From: Olsenella sp. oral taxon 807 | GTDB taxonomy: Bacteria > Actinomycetota > Coriobacteriia > Coriobacteriales > Atopobiaceae | DNA length: 64,000 bases | Assembly (NCBI RefSeq): GCF_001189515.2 | Contig: NZ_CP012069.2 | Location: forward strand, 2,046,001 to 2,110,000 | Direction: 5' to 3' | In this document: positions 55,733 through 63,467 of the stretch, in pieces | Layout: each line of letters opens with the position of its first letter | Numbering within the stretch: the first letter of the stretch is position 1 | Notes under the pieces: model-generated | The model's database searches: none | What the model was told of the DNA's origin: nothing | What the model saw: only the letters and a program-made list of their open reading frames with translations | Translations under genes and position numbers: made by a program

Positions 55733-56116
55733 CTACCCCCTCAGCCCGGTGTAGAGCCTGAACAGGTTGACGAAGCCAAGGTCAACAATATACACGACCA
55801 CACCGACGACGATGAGCATAACGATGGCTGCCACCGAGTAGTTAATGAGCTCTGGTCGACTTGGCCACTGCACACGCCGAAGCTCCGTGCGAACGCCCGA
55901 GAAGTAGCTGCGAATGCGCCCCTTCTTCTTGGTCTTGGCCAGCTTTGCGGACTGGCTACCCTTCTTAGCCGCCGCATCATCATCCTTGGCCCTGGCAGCC
56001 TTCTTGGAGGAGCCAGGGCCTTTATCGGTGGCAGCGGCCTTTTGAGCCTCGCGCTCGGCACGCTTCTGCTGACGTTCCTGGCGGGCGCTTCTCTTCTGTC
56101 GCTCCTTCTTCGCCAT
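55733..56116 (-). CDS. secE: Preprotein translocase subunit SecE with long basic N-terminal extension
   Basis: A 127-residue protein. The conserved SecE core (YFSGVRTELRRVQWPSRPELINYS and one membrane helix) occupies the last ~60 residues and stabilises SecY in the export channel. The first ~65 residues are highly charged and Lys/Arg/Ala-rich, unlike the ~60-residue single-helix SecE of many Gram-positives. GAGGAG precedes ATG 56116; an in-frame start 11 codons upstream is less supported. It lies between tRNA-Trp and nusG. Confidence 0.94.
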   Translation of the reverse strand: MAKKERQKRSARQERQQKRAEREAQKAAATDKGPGSSKKAARAKDDDAAAKKGSQSAKLAKTKKKGRIRSYFSGVRTELRRVQWPSRPELINYSVAAIVMLIVVGVVVYIVDLGFVNLFRLYTGLRG

Positions 56117-56191
56117 GCTGGTAAGCTCCTCTAAGACTTCCCTCTTCATAGAAACCGGCTAACCCCAAAGGGATAGCCGGTGGTGTTAGCT

Positions 56192-56266
56192 GGCACGCCA
56201 GGAAGGACTCGAACCCTCAACTTTCGGTTTTGGAGACCGACGCTCTACCTGTTGAACTACTGGCGT
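56192..56266 (-). tRNA. trpT: tRNA-Trp (CCA anticodon)
   Basis: Acceptor arms ACGCCAG/CTGGCGT, the D-arm GTTC-AACAGGTA-GAGC, an anticodon stem closing CTCCAAA, TTCGAGT in the T-loop and an encoded CCA 3' end are present. Located between rpmG and secE, as in several bacterial lineages. Confidence 0.97.
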
Positions 56267-56280
56267 GTGAGGACCCTATT

Positions 56281-56430
56281 CTAGCGGGTCTCTCTATGGG
56301 CGGTGTGCTTATGGCACCACGGGCAATACTTCTTCATCTCCATGCGATCGGGAGTGTTGCTCTTGTTCTTATACGTTGTGTAGTTACGACGCTTGCACTC
56401 GGTGCAGGCGAGAGTGACCATTGTGCGCAT
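56281..56430 (-). CDS. rpmG: Ribosomal protein bL33 (zinc-binding type)
   Basis: A 49-residue large-subunit protein missed by size filters. The sequence starts [20 protein letters not shown] and ends with [14 protein letters not shown]. Two CxxC pairs (Cys9/Cys12 and Cys36/Cys39) mark the zinc-binding, C+ form. AGGAGG five bases before the ATG at 56430 sets the start. It is the first gene downstream of a good promoter and precedes tRNA-Trp and secE. Confidence 0.96.
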   Translation of the reverse strand: MRTMVTLACTECKRRNYTTYKNKSNTPDRMEMKKYCPWCHKHTAHRETR

Positions 56431-56486
56431 GAATCCTCCTGTAGATAGCCGCCATCAATACTTCATTGACTGCGACGCAATGGAAT

Positions 56487-56516
56487 ATGCTATCATTCGT
56501 CTCTTTTATCTGTCAA
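56487..56516 (-). promoter_or_regulatory. Promoter of the rpmG-trpT-secE-nusG operon
   Basis: On the minus strand, TTGACA (56511-56516), an 18-bp spacer and TAGCAT (56487-56492) precede rpmG. The -35 is consensus and the region is AT-rich against its surroundings. Confidence 0.5.
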
Positions 56517-56663
56517 GTTAGGGGTCCTGCAGAAATGACCCTTAACAAAACCATCAGATGCCGACGAATTCGGACGTCAGCTGCCGACGGGTCACGCCCT
56601 CTTTGGCCTGCTGGTCAAGATGCACGACCTACACGGTCTGTCGCCCGACCATGTCCAATGAAA

Positions 56664-56695
56664 GGCCCGACACCTTCTCTCGAAGGCGTCGGGCC
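56664..56695 (-). terminator. Terminator of tuf
   Basis: GGCCCGAC/GTCGGGCC with an inner CCTTC/GAAGG extension forms a strong stem-loop 34 bp after the tuf stop. On the minus strand it is followed by TTTCATT; on the plus strand by ACTTTTTCT, so it could act in both directions. Confidence 0.75.
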
Positions 56696-56728
56696 TACTT
56701 TTTCTCGTCAATCGGCAGAGATGACAGG

Positions 56729-57934
56729 CTATCCAGTGATTGTGGAGACGCGACCGTCACCGACCGTGTGGCCACCCTCGCGGATTGCGAAGCGCAGACC
56801 CTGCTCCATGGCAATGGGGTGAATGAGCTCGCAGGTAACCGTCACGTGATCGCCGGGCATGGCCATCTCGACCTTGGCACCATTCGCATCGGTAAGCTCC
56901 TTGATGTCGCCCGTGACGTCGGTGGTGCGGAAGAAGAACTGTGGACGATAGCCGGAGAAGAACGGGGTGTGACGCCCACCCTCTTCCTTAGTCAGGACGT
57001 AGATCTCGCCGGTGAAGTCCTTGTGTGGGGTGACGGAGCCGGGCTTGCAGAGAACCTGGCCACGCTCGACGTCCTCGCGCTTGATACCGCGCAGCAGCAC
57101 GCCCACATTGTCACCTGCCTCACAGAAGTCCATGGTCTTACGGAACATCTCGATACCGGTTGCCGTGGAGGACTGGGTCTCCTTGATGCCGACGATCTCG
57201 ACGGGCTCGTTGAGCTTGAGCTGACCGCGCTCGACGCGGCCGGTCACGACCGTGCCTCGCCCCGAGATGGTCATGACGTCCTCGATGGCCATGAGGAAGG
57301 GCTTCTCGTTATCACGGGCAGGCGTGGGAATGTAGGAGTCAACCGTGTGCATGAGCTCGACGATGGAGTCGACCCACTTCTGCTCACCATTGAGAGCGCC
57401 CAGCGCGGAGCCGCGGATGATGGGGGTGTCATCGCCGGGGAAGTCATACTCGGTGAGGAGGTCACGGGTCTCCATCTCCACGAGGTCGATGAGCTCCTCA
57501 TCATCGACCATATCGCACTTGTTCAAAAAGACGATGATGTAGGGCACGCCGACCTGACGGGCGAGCAGGATGTGCTCACGGGTCTGAGCCATCGGGCCAT
57601 CGGTAGCAGCGATAACGAGGATCGCGCCGTCCATCTGGGCGGCACCCGAGATCATGTTCTTGACGTAGTCCGCGTGGCCAGGACAGTCAACGTGGGCATA
57701 GTGGCGCTCCCAGGTCTCGTACTCGACGTGGGCAACAGAGATGGTGATGCCACGCTGACGCTCCTCGGGAGCCTTGTCGATGTTCTCGAAGGCGGTGTAG
57801 TCGGCCTTGCAGCCCTCCTGCTCAGAGAGGACCTTCGTGATGGCTGCGGTCAGCGTGGTCTTACCATGATCGACGTGACCAATCGTACCGATGTTTACAT
57901 GCGGCTTGCTACGATCAAACTTCTCCTTGGCCAT
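56729..57934 (-). CDS. tuf: Translation elongation factor Tu
   Basis: A 401-residue GTPase that brings aminoacyl-tRNA to the ribosome. G1 GHVDHGKT (19-26), DCPGH (G3), NKCD (G4) and SAL-type G5 (GSALGAL), with beta-barrel domains II and III ending in GRVSTITG. Complete and ordinary. It lies downstream of tRNA-Tyr, tRNA-Thr and tRNA-Met on the same strand, and so is probably co-transcribed with them from the promoter at 58394-58422. Confidence 0.98.
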   Translation of the reverse strand: MAKEKFDRSKPHVNIGTIGHVDHGKTTLTAAITKVLSEQEGCKADYTAFENIDKAPEERQRGITISVAHVEYETWERHYAHVDCPGHADYVKNMISGAAQMDGAILVIAATDGPMAQTREHILLARQVGVPYIIVFLNKCDMVDDEELIDLVEMETRDLLTEYDFPGDDTPIIRGSALGALNGEQKWVDSIVELMHTVDSYIPTPARDNEKPFLMAIEDVMTISGRGTVVTGRVERGQLKLNEPVEIVGIKETQSSTATGIEMFRKTMDFCEAGDNVGVLLRGIKREDVERGQVLCKPGSVTPHKDFTGEIYVLTKEEGGRHTPFFSGYRPQFFFRTTDVTGDIKELTDANGAKVEMAMPGDHVTVTCELIHPIAMEQGLRFAIREGGHTVGDGRVSTITG

Positions 57935-58019
57935 TGCCGTCCTCCTTATGAACCGAAACCCAGGCCATCCTACGCGTTATCCCTTATCCCAAACGACGCC
58001 GGAACGTCGTGAGAAACCA

Positions 58020-58096
58020 TGGTACCGGTGACTGGATTCGAACCAGTGACGTCGCGGGTATGAGCCGCGTGCTCTAACCAGCTGAGCTACACCGGC
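58020..58096 (-). tRNA. tRNA-Met (CAT anticodon)
   Basis: Cloverleaf with acceptor arms GCCGGTG/CACCGGT, the D-arm GCTC-AGCTGGTTA-GAGC, anticodon loop CTCATAC, TTCGAAT T-loop and encoded CCA. The T-G start pairing and A-form stem fit an elongator tRNA-Met; a lysidine-modified tRNA-Ile2 cannot be excluded from the anticodon alone. Confidence 0.92.
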
Positions 58097-58123
58097 ATGG
58101 TGCCGTGCCCTTGAAGATTGAAA

Positions 58124-58199
58124 TGGAGCCCGCGACCAGATTTGAACTGGTGACCTCTTCGTTACCAACGAAGTGCTCTACCTACTGAGCTACACGGGC
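58124..58199 (-). tRNA. tRNA-Thr (GGT anticodon)
   Basis: Acceptor arms GCCCGTG/CGCGGGC, D-arm GCTC-AGTAGGTA-GAGC, anticodon loop TTGGTAA, TTCAAAT T-loop, U discriminator and encoded CCA. Confidence 0.96.
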
Positions 58200-58201
58200 G
58201 T

Positions 58202-58285
58202 TGGTGGGGATGCTTGGACTCGAACCAAGGAACCCAGAGGGAGCGGATTTACAGTCCGCCGCAGTTGCCGCTGTGCCACATCCCC
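58202..58285 (-). tRNA. tRNA-Tyr (GTA anticodon)
   Basis: An 84-nt class II tRNA with a long variable arm. Acceptor arms GGGGATG/CATCCCC, anticodon loop CTGTAAA, TTCGAGT T-loop and encoded CCA. It ends two bases before the start of the tRNA-Thr(GGT) gene. Confidence 0.97.
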
Positions 58286-58393
58286 ATTTCAATTTTCAAA
58301 CCACCCGCATGAGCGAGCCGGAAGTGCGAGGGTGCCGTATGCCCTCACGGACGGCGCCTCATGCATCCTGCAGTCTCTCATACAAGCGGGGAA

Positions 58394-58422
58394 ATAGTAC
58401 GACCTGCAACTGGCTGTGTCAA
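58394..58422 (-). promoter_or_regulatory. Promoter of the tRNA-Tyr/tRNA-Thr/tRNA-Met/tuf unit
   Basis: On the minus strand, TTGACA (58417-58422), exactly 17 bp of spacer, then TACTAT (58394-58399), about 110 bp before the 5' end of tRNA-Tyr. It is the best sigma-A-type promoter in the window. Confidence 0.65.
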
Positions 58423-58550
58423 CCGCTTCCACGCGGCCGGGCGTAGCTATACCACGATTCCTGCACATCGATGGAAGGACAAGGCGGCCACTCGACAGGC
58501 AGGCACGCATCAGTTTGTTCCCACACCCACCCCTACGACAGCGAGCAAAG

Positions 58551-58577
58551 GGGCCGGGCACCAACGCTGCCCGGCCC
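58551..58577 (-). terminator. Terminator after tRNA-Thr(TGT)
   Basis: GGGCCGGGCA and TGCCCGGCCC form a perfect 10-bp stem with a 7-nt loop, 12 bp after the tRNA 3' end, followed on the minus strand by CTTTGC. Confidence 0.65.
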
Positions 58578-58588
58578 GACCTCGACTC

Positions 58589-58663
58589 TGGAGCCGGCGA
58601 TAGGAATCGAACCTACAACAACTGGTTTACAAAACCAGGGCTCTACCGTTGAGCTACACCGGC
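58589..58663 (-). tRNA. tRNA-Thr (TGT anticodon)
   Basis: Acceptor arms GCCGGTG/CGCCGGC, D-arm GCTC-AACGGTA-GAGC, anticodon loop TTTGTAA, TTCGATT T-loop and encoded CCA. It is separated by its own terminator from the tRNA-Tyr unit. Confidence 0.96.
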
Positions 58664-58794
58664 GCACTTGTCTATGATAGCGCCTTCTGCGTAGCTGCGC
58701 CAGACTTCTTCTTGACCACACGGAGATCGTTGCCCGAGGTTGAGTGCCGCTGCCAGAGGCCAGACGTAGGCAGCGACACCTCGCCACATAACCG

Positions 58795-59379
58795 CTACTG
58801 ACGGCCGAGCAGGCGGTCGAGCTTCGCGCGCGTCGCCGAGTCCAGGCGACTCTCGATCGTCAGATGCTGGTAGCTGCGCTCCTTGAGCTCTTGCGTAACG
58901 TCTGCATCCATGGCGTCCATCTCGCGAACCAACACGTCGCTTGAGAGGCGAGTCACCGGGACTCCTCCTACGGTCGCGCGAATCGTGTTGTCTGACGTAA
59001 CCACGGTGACACTTCGCGCCTGCAGGCGGGCATTCGTGACCAGGCGCTCTATGACGGCGTCGGCGCTTTGGCCCGCCTCCGAAAACAGCACGCGGATACC
59101 CGCCTGCGACAGGTTCGGCCTTTGGGAGGAGAGGTTTTCCGCCGCGTCAAAGACGACCACCGCGTCGTAGCGATGCTGCGCGAAGGACGCCACGTCACCG
59201 ATGAGCTTGGTGCGTGCCCGCTCAAAGGGGTCGCCACCGTCCGCCTCGTCGACAAGCTCCAGGTAGCGAGCGCTCTTGTGGATGACATTGTAGCCATCGA
59301 CGACAAGAAGCTCGCCGTCACCGAACAGAGCGTCCCCCTCTGCCGAACGAGAGCCGCCCGGCGCGAGCTCCCTAGCCAT
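58795..59379 (-). CDS. NYN-domain ribonuclease-like protein (YacP/Rae1 family)
   Basis: A 194-residue protein with a PIN-like NYN fold: LLVVDGYNVIH near residue 30, VVVFDAAENLSSQ in the middle and VTVVTSDNTIRATV in the C-terminal half supply the acidic metal-binding residues. B. subtilis YacP (Rae1) is a ribosome-associated endoribonuclease encoded at the same place after rlmB. ATG 59379 lies inside the end of rlmB (8-nt overlap), so they are coupled; a much longer open frame upstream is antisense-like Arg/Ser-rich and rejected. Confidence 0.88.
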   Translation of the reverse strand: MARELAPGGSRSAEGDALFGDGELLVVDGYNVIHKSARYLELVDEADGGDPFERARTKLIGDVASFAQHRYDAVVVFDAAENLSSQRPNLSQAGIRVLFSEAGQSADAVIERLVTNARLQARSVTVVTSDNTIRATVGGVPVTRLSSDVLVREMDAMDADVTQELKERSYQHLTIESRLDSATRAKLDRLLGRQ

Positions 59380-60520
59380 CCTCGCCCCCTGCGCCAGCGA
59401 CGGCTGTAAAACATCCGTCCGAGTCTGGTGAGCCAGATACAAGACCGCGCGCGGGGTCCTCGGCGACCGCCGAACCCACCGGGGAAGGGGCGCTCGTGGC
59501 TCCCGGAACGCCGCGTTGCTCCGCCATGGCGCGACGCAGCCACTCGTAGCACATGACCGTCGCCGCCTGCGCGACGTTGAGCGACTCCACACGCCCGTAC
59601 TGGGGTAGGCTGCACTCGAAGTCGCAACGCTCGCGCACGAGGCGGGAAAGACCCTGGCACTCAGAGCCCATGACCAAACAGAGCCTACCCTCGAGCGGGG
59701 CTGACCACAAGTCGCCTGCAGCATGCTCGCTTGCGCCGCAGACCCAAAAGCCAGCCTCCTTGAGTCGGTCGATGGCAGTCGCGAGGTTCGCTACCTGGGC
59801 TACGGGCAGGCGTAGCACCGCACCGGCGGAGGACTTGTAGGCCCCAAGGCCCACGCCTGCAGCGCGTGCCTTCGCGATGACGACACCCGTCGCCCCAACG
59901 ACCTCGGCGGAACGCACGATGGCACCGAGGTTGCCCTCGTCAGCCACATGGTCGAGCAGTATGACCAGGGCCCTTCCCTCTCCTGCTGCGGCGATGATGT
60001 CAAGGAGCGTGGCATAGGCAAAGGGCCGTGCCTGGACGATGATGCCCTGATGGGTACCATGCGAGCTCATGGCGTCAAGGCGTGACCTCGACACAGGCTC
60101 CAGCGGAATGCCCTCACGCTTCAGATGGCCCAGGAGCTGCGAGAGCGTGGAGTCGGGACCATCGAGACCCGCCTGGAAAAAGGCCCGTCGTAGCTTCACG
60201 CCCGCGTCAAGTGCCTCGGCGACAGCACGGCGACCCTCGATGAGATCTCCTGGTGGACGCTGCCCTCTCTCGGCCGGGCCAGCCGGACGCCCTCTTGTAC
60301 CCCATCGTCCACGCGGGCTCGCACCATGCTCGTCGCGCTGGATGCGTCCCTTCTCGCCTTGACGGCCCGCGCTGCGGTGCCCGGCAACTCGCTGACCCTC
60401 CCGCGCGCTTCCCCTCGAGTCGCCCTGCTGTTCCTGCAAGGATCGACCTGTCCTGCGACGCCCCTGTACGTCGCCCTGAGACGTACGCGACCGAGCGCTT
60501 TTTGGCTTGCCTTTTGGCAT
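59372..60520 (-). CDS. rlmB: 23S rRNA 2'-O-ribose G2251 methyltransferase with basic N-terminal extension
   Basis: A 382-residue SPOUT-class enzyme (usual length ~245). A substrate-binding domain begins with LIEGRRAVAEALDAG (about 92). The SPOUT knot shows LLDHVADEGNLGAIVRSAEVVGATGVVI, VMGSECQGLSRLVRERCD and SLNVAQAATVMCYEWLRR. The first ~90 residues are Arg/Gly/Gln-rich and probably disordered, and a ~45-residue tail follows the catalytic domain. AGGAGG lies inside the end of cysS 12 bases before the ATG. A shorter start within the basic region cannot be excluded. Confidence 0.92.
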   Translation of the reverse strand: MPKGKPKSARSRTSQGDVQGRRRTGRSLQEQQGDSRGSAREGQRVAGHRSAGRQGEKGRIQRDEHGASPRGRWGTRGRPAGPAERGQRPPGDLIEGRRAVAEALDAGVKLRRAFFQAGLDGPDSTLSQLLGHLKREGIPLEPVSRSRLDAMSSHGTHQGIIVQARPFAYATLLDIIAAAGEGRALVILLDHVADEGNLGAIVRSAEVVGATGVVIAKARAAGVGLGAYKSSAGAVLRLPVAQVANLATAIDRLKEAGFWVCGASEHAAGDLWSAPLEGRLCLVMGSECQGLSRLVRERCDFECSLPQYGRVESLNVAQAATVMCYEWLRRAMAEQRGVPGATSAPSPVGSAVAEDPARGLVSGSPDSDGCFTAVAGAGGEDG

Positions 60521-60526
60521 CTTGGC

Positions 60527-62011
60527 CTACGCCCTCCTGTTCCGGCGTAGGCGAACACCCGCCGCCGTGTCCTCGACGACCAGGCCAAGGGTCGAAATGC
60601 CATCTCGGATGGCGTCGGCGCGGCTCCAGTCCCTGTTCGCACGGGCCTCCTGTCGAGCACAGAGCAGCGCCTTGGCAGCGGCGTCCGCGTCATCGCCCGC
60701 AAAGCCCGTCAGCTCACGAGCGAGCAGGGTAAGCCCAGAGGGCAACTCGTCTTCTGCCGCAGCCTCGGAGATGTCGATGCCGAGCACGCCCAGAAGCTCT
60801 TGGATCGTATCGGCCGCACGCAAGGTCGCGGCGGTGGTCAGGCTCTGACCACCCTCAGCGAGATATTTGTTGGCGGCATTCATGAGACCGAATATCGCAG
60901 CGAGGGCGCCAGCGGTGTTAAAGTCATCGTCCATCTGACGGGTGAACTCAAGCTGGGCGTCTCTCGCGGCGCCTGCGAGGGTGCGGTCGGCCTCGTCGAA
61001 GCTGCCGTCCTGCGGTGCGTTCTTGGCGGCCCAGCGCAGGTTCTTGACACAGCTCGCCAGGCGCTCAACGTTGCCCACCATACCGTTTAGGAACTCGAAG
61101 CGAAAGTCGAGCGGAGAGCGATAGTGGGTCTGCAGCATGAGGAGGCGCACGGCATCGGCAGGGTACTTGTCCAAGACCTCCTTGAGCGTATAGAAGTTAC
61201 CGAGGCTCTTCGACATCTTCTCACCGTCCACACGCAACATCCCCGCATGCATCCAGGTCCTGGCGAGCGGCGTGTGCCAGGCGCACCGTGCCTGGGCGGT
61301 CTCGTTCTCGTGGTGTGGGAAGATGAGGTCCTGCCCCCCACCATGGATGTCGATGGGCGTACCCAGGTAGTGGTGGATCATGGCGCAGCATTCGGTGTGC
61401 CAGCCGGGGCGTCCGTCACCCCAGGGACTTGGCCAACTTGGCTCGCCGGGCTTTGCGGCCTTCCAGAGCGCAAAGTCAAAGGGATCGCGCTTCTCGTCGC
61501 TGACCTCGACGCGCTCGCCGGCTCGCAGCTGGTCAAGATCTCGTCCCGAGAGCGCTCCGTAGTCCGCATCGGCACGCACCGAGAAGTACACGTCATGGTT
61601 GCCTGCGACGTAGGCATGCCTTGAGGCGATGAGCTGCTCGATCATCTCCTGCATGGCCTCGATCTCGCGCGTGGCGCGCGGACGCATGTCGGGATCCTGG
61701 ACGTTGAGGCGATGCATCTGCGTGATGAAGGCAGCGGAGTACTCCTCGGCGAGCTGCGCGGCGGTCCTGCCCTCCTCGTTGGCGCGGTTGATGATCTTGT
61801 CATCCACGTCGGTGAGGTTCTGGGCAAAGGTCACCGCGTACCCCTTGTAGGCAAGGTAGCGACGGATCACGTCGAACACGAGGAAGGTACGGGCGTTCCC
61901 GATGTGGATGTCATCGTAGACCGTGGGTCCGCACACATACATGCGGACCTTCCCCTTGTCGATGGGAATGAACTTCTCCTTACGGTGGGTCTTGCTGTTA
62001 TAGATGAGCAT
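60527..62011 (-). CDS. cysS: Cysteinyl-tRNA synthetase
   Basis: A 494-residue class Ia synthetase. The HIGH motif appears as DIHIGNA after YVCGPTVYD (zinc Cys), the zinc site continues with WHTECCAM and HHENE, and the KMSKS loop reads GEKMSKSLGN. A helical anticodon-binding domain fills the C-terminal third. AAAGGAGG precedes the ATG. It lies between ispF and rlmB, the order found in many Gram-positives. Confidence 0.97.
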   Translation of the reverse strand: MLIYNSKTHRKEKFIPIDKGKVRMYVCGPTVYDDIHIGNARTFLVFDVIRRYLAYKGYAVTFAQNLTDVDDKIINRANEEGRTAAQLAEEYSAAFITQMHRLNVQDPDMRPRATREIEAMQEMIEQLIASRHAYVAGNHDVYFSVRADADYGALSGRDLDQLRAGERVEVSDEKRDPFDFALWKAAKPGEPSWPSPWGDGRPGWHTECCAMIHHYLGTPIDIHGGGQDLIFPHHENETAQARCAWHTPLARTWMHAGMLRVDGEKMSKSLGNFYTLKEVLDKYPADAVRLLMLQTHYRSPLDFRFEFLNGMVGNVERLASCVKNLRWAAKNAPQDGSFDEADRTLAGAARDAQLEFTRQMDDDFNTAGALAAIFGLMNAANKYLAEGGQSLTTAATLRAADTIQELLGVLGIDISEAAAEDELPSGLTLLARELTGFAGDDADAAAKALLCARQEARANRDWSRADAIRDGISTLGLVVEDTAAGVRLRRNRRA

Positions 62012-62143
62012 GCTGCCTCCTTTGGCGGCGTCATCTTGGCGTGGTCATGCCCTGGCGACGTTTTCCTACAGGACGTTCAATACGTCCTTCTCGGTGCGTC
62101 CTTCGGCTCGGGCAGCGTAAGAGGGCAAAGAGAAGCCCACTTG

Positions 62144-62623
62144 TCACCCCGCCCCCTCGAGCAGGCAGACAGCCCAGGCGGCAATTCCCTCCTCGCGTCC
62201 CACAAAGCCCAGATGCTCCGTGGTGGTCGCCGAGACACCAACGCTTGTCATTGGAACGCCCATGGCATGGGCAAGGTTCTTGCGCATGGCCTCGCAGTGC
62301 GGCGCCAGCCGAGGCGCCTGCGCCGCGATCGTGCAGTCACAGTCCAAGATCAGGTAACCCCGATCGCGGGCAAGCCCCGCGACGCGGGCGAGCAACTCGC
62401 AGGAGTCGGCACCCGCATAGGCGGGGTCAGTGTCTGGGAAGAGCTGACCGATGTCTTTGGCTCGCATCGCCCCGAGCAGAGCGTCCATGAGGGCGTGGGT
62501 GACGACGTCCGCGTCCGAGTGACCCAGAAGCCCCCTAGGGGCGTCAATGCGCACGCCACCAAGGATGAGTGCGCGACCCTCAGCGAAGGCGTGCACGTCA
62601 AATCCGTGTCCTATGCGCAGCAT
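62144..62623 (-). CDS. ispF: 2-C-methyl-D-erythritol 2,4-cyclodiphosphate synthase
   Basis: A 159-residue trimeric enzyme of the MEP isoprenoid pathway. The zinc ligands fall in GHGFDVHAF (Asp9 and His11) and VVTHALMDALLG (His43). DTDPAYAGADS and the C-terminal SVGVSATTTEHLGFVGREEGI are conserved. GGAGGGAGG precedes the ATG. It follows ispD by 25 bp, so two successive MEP steps are encoded together. Confidence 0.97.
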   Translation of the reverse strand: MLRIGHGFDVHAFAEGRALILGGVRIDAPRGLLGHSDADVVTHALMDALLGAMRAKDIGQLFPDTDPAYAGADSCELLARVAGLARDRGYLILDCDCTIAAQAPRLAPHCEAMRKNLAHAMGVPMTSVGVSATTTEHLGFVGREEGIAAWAVCLLEGAG

Positions 62624-62648
62624 TGCTCCCTCCCTCCGTCAGTGATCC

Positions 62649-63467
62649 TTAGTCCTCGGCCGTGGTCGTACCCGTCGCATCATCAAGCAAATCGATGCCA
62701 CAGCCCTCCCGCATGAGGCGCGTCTCCAAGAGGGCACGGACGACGAGGAGGTCCTCGGGCACCGTGACCTTGATGTTGGCGCGAGGCGAGGGCACGCAGG
62801 CGACCCTGCCATTACAGCGCTCCACGAGCGAGGCGTCATCGGTACCCCCAAAGGCATCAAGCTGTGCCGCGCGATGCGCCGCCACAAGCTGCCTCATCCT
62901 GAACACCTGTGGTGTCTGTGCGCACCAATAGGAGCGGCGATCAGGCGTAGCGCGTATCACCCCATCCTCGACTATCTTGAGCGTGTCGATCGAGGGCAGC
63001 GCACAGATGGCGCCAGCGAGGCTCGCATCATCACGCACGCAGGAGATGCAGCCCTCGATGGTCTGGGCGTCGATCAGAGGACGGGCCCCATCGTGAACAG
63101 CCACAAGAGCGAGTCTCTCGTCCATGGCGCGAAGGCCTGAGAAGACTGACTCCTGCCTCGTTTCGCCCGCCTTGGCGAGCACCACCGGCGTGGCGAGCGA
63201 GACACGCGAGAGCACGCGCTCACGCACCTCCTCCTCACGTCCGTCCTCGATCACTAAGACTAGCTGCGCCACTGAGGGCGCCCTATCAAACGCGATCAGG
63301 GACCACGCGACGAGCGGCAGGCCACAGAGGCCTACGAACTGCTTGCCGAGCGGATTGCCGAAGCGCGTGCCAGAGCCACCCGCAACGATGATCGCGCAGC
63401 TGTCTGCCACCCCCGCCTGCTGAGCGAGGCGCTTTGGTGCCGCGCAGACACAGGCCTGGACGCTCAT
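62649..63467 (-). CDS. ispD: 2-C-methyl-D-erythritol 4-phosphate cytidylyltransferase
   Basis: A 272-residue nucleotidyltransferase using CTP in the MEP pathway. The glycine-rich loop reads IIVAGGSGTRFG, with Lys in PLGKQF, then VHDGARPLI and DDASLVE in the later part. An N-terminal extension of ~20 residues precedes the core. ATG 63467 overlaps the disA stop as ATGA. The C-terminal ~25 residues are extra. It is translationally coupled between disA and ispF. Confidence 0.96.
   Translation of the reverse strand: MSVQACVCAAPKRLAQQAGVADSCAIIVAGGSGTRFGNPLGKQFVGLCGLPLVAWSLIAFDRAPSVAQLVLVIEDGREEEVRERVLSRVSLATPVVLAKAGETRQESVFSGLRAMDERLALVAVHDGARPLIDAQTIEGCISCVRDDASLAGAICALPSIDTLKIVEDGVIRATPDRRSYWCAQTPQVFRMRQLVAAHRAAQLDAFGGTDDASLVERCNGRVACVPSPRANIKVTVPEDLLVVRALLETRLMREGCGIDLLDDATGTTTAED

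Larger units (their letters stand above)
58286..58588. other. Region between tRNA-Tyr and tRNA-Thr(TGT)
   Basis: 303 bp holding the promoter of the tRNA-Tyr/Thr/Met/tuf unit (58394-58422) and the terminator hairpin of tRNA-Thr(TGT) (58551-58577). No further tRNA could be folded here, including the tRNA-Gly found at this place in E. coli. Confidence 0.6.

Noticed and set aside
59380-59724. N-terminal extension of the YacP-like gene
   Set aside because: The extra 115 codons lie inside rlmB, are Arg/Ser-rich and lack the NYN fold. The ATG at 59379 gives a normal-length protein.
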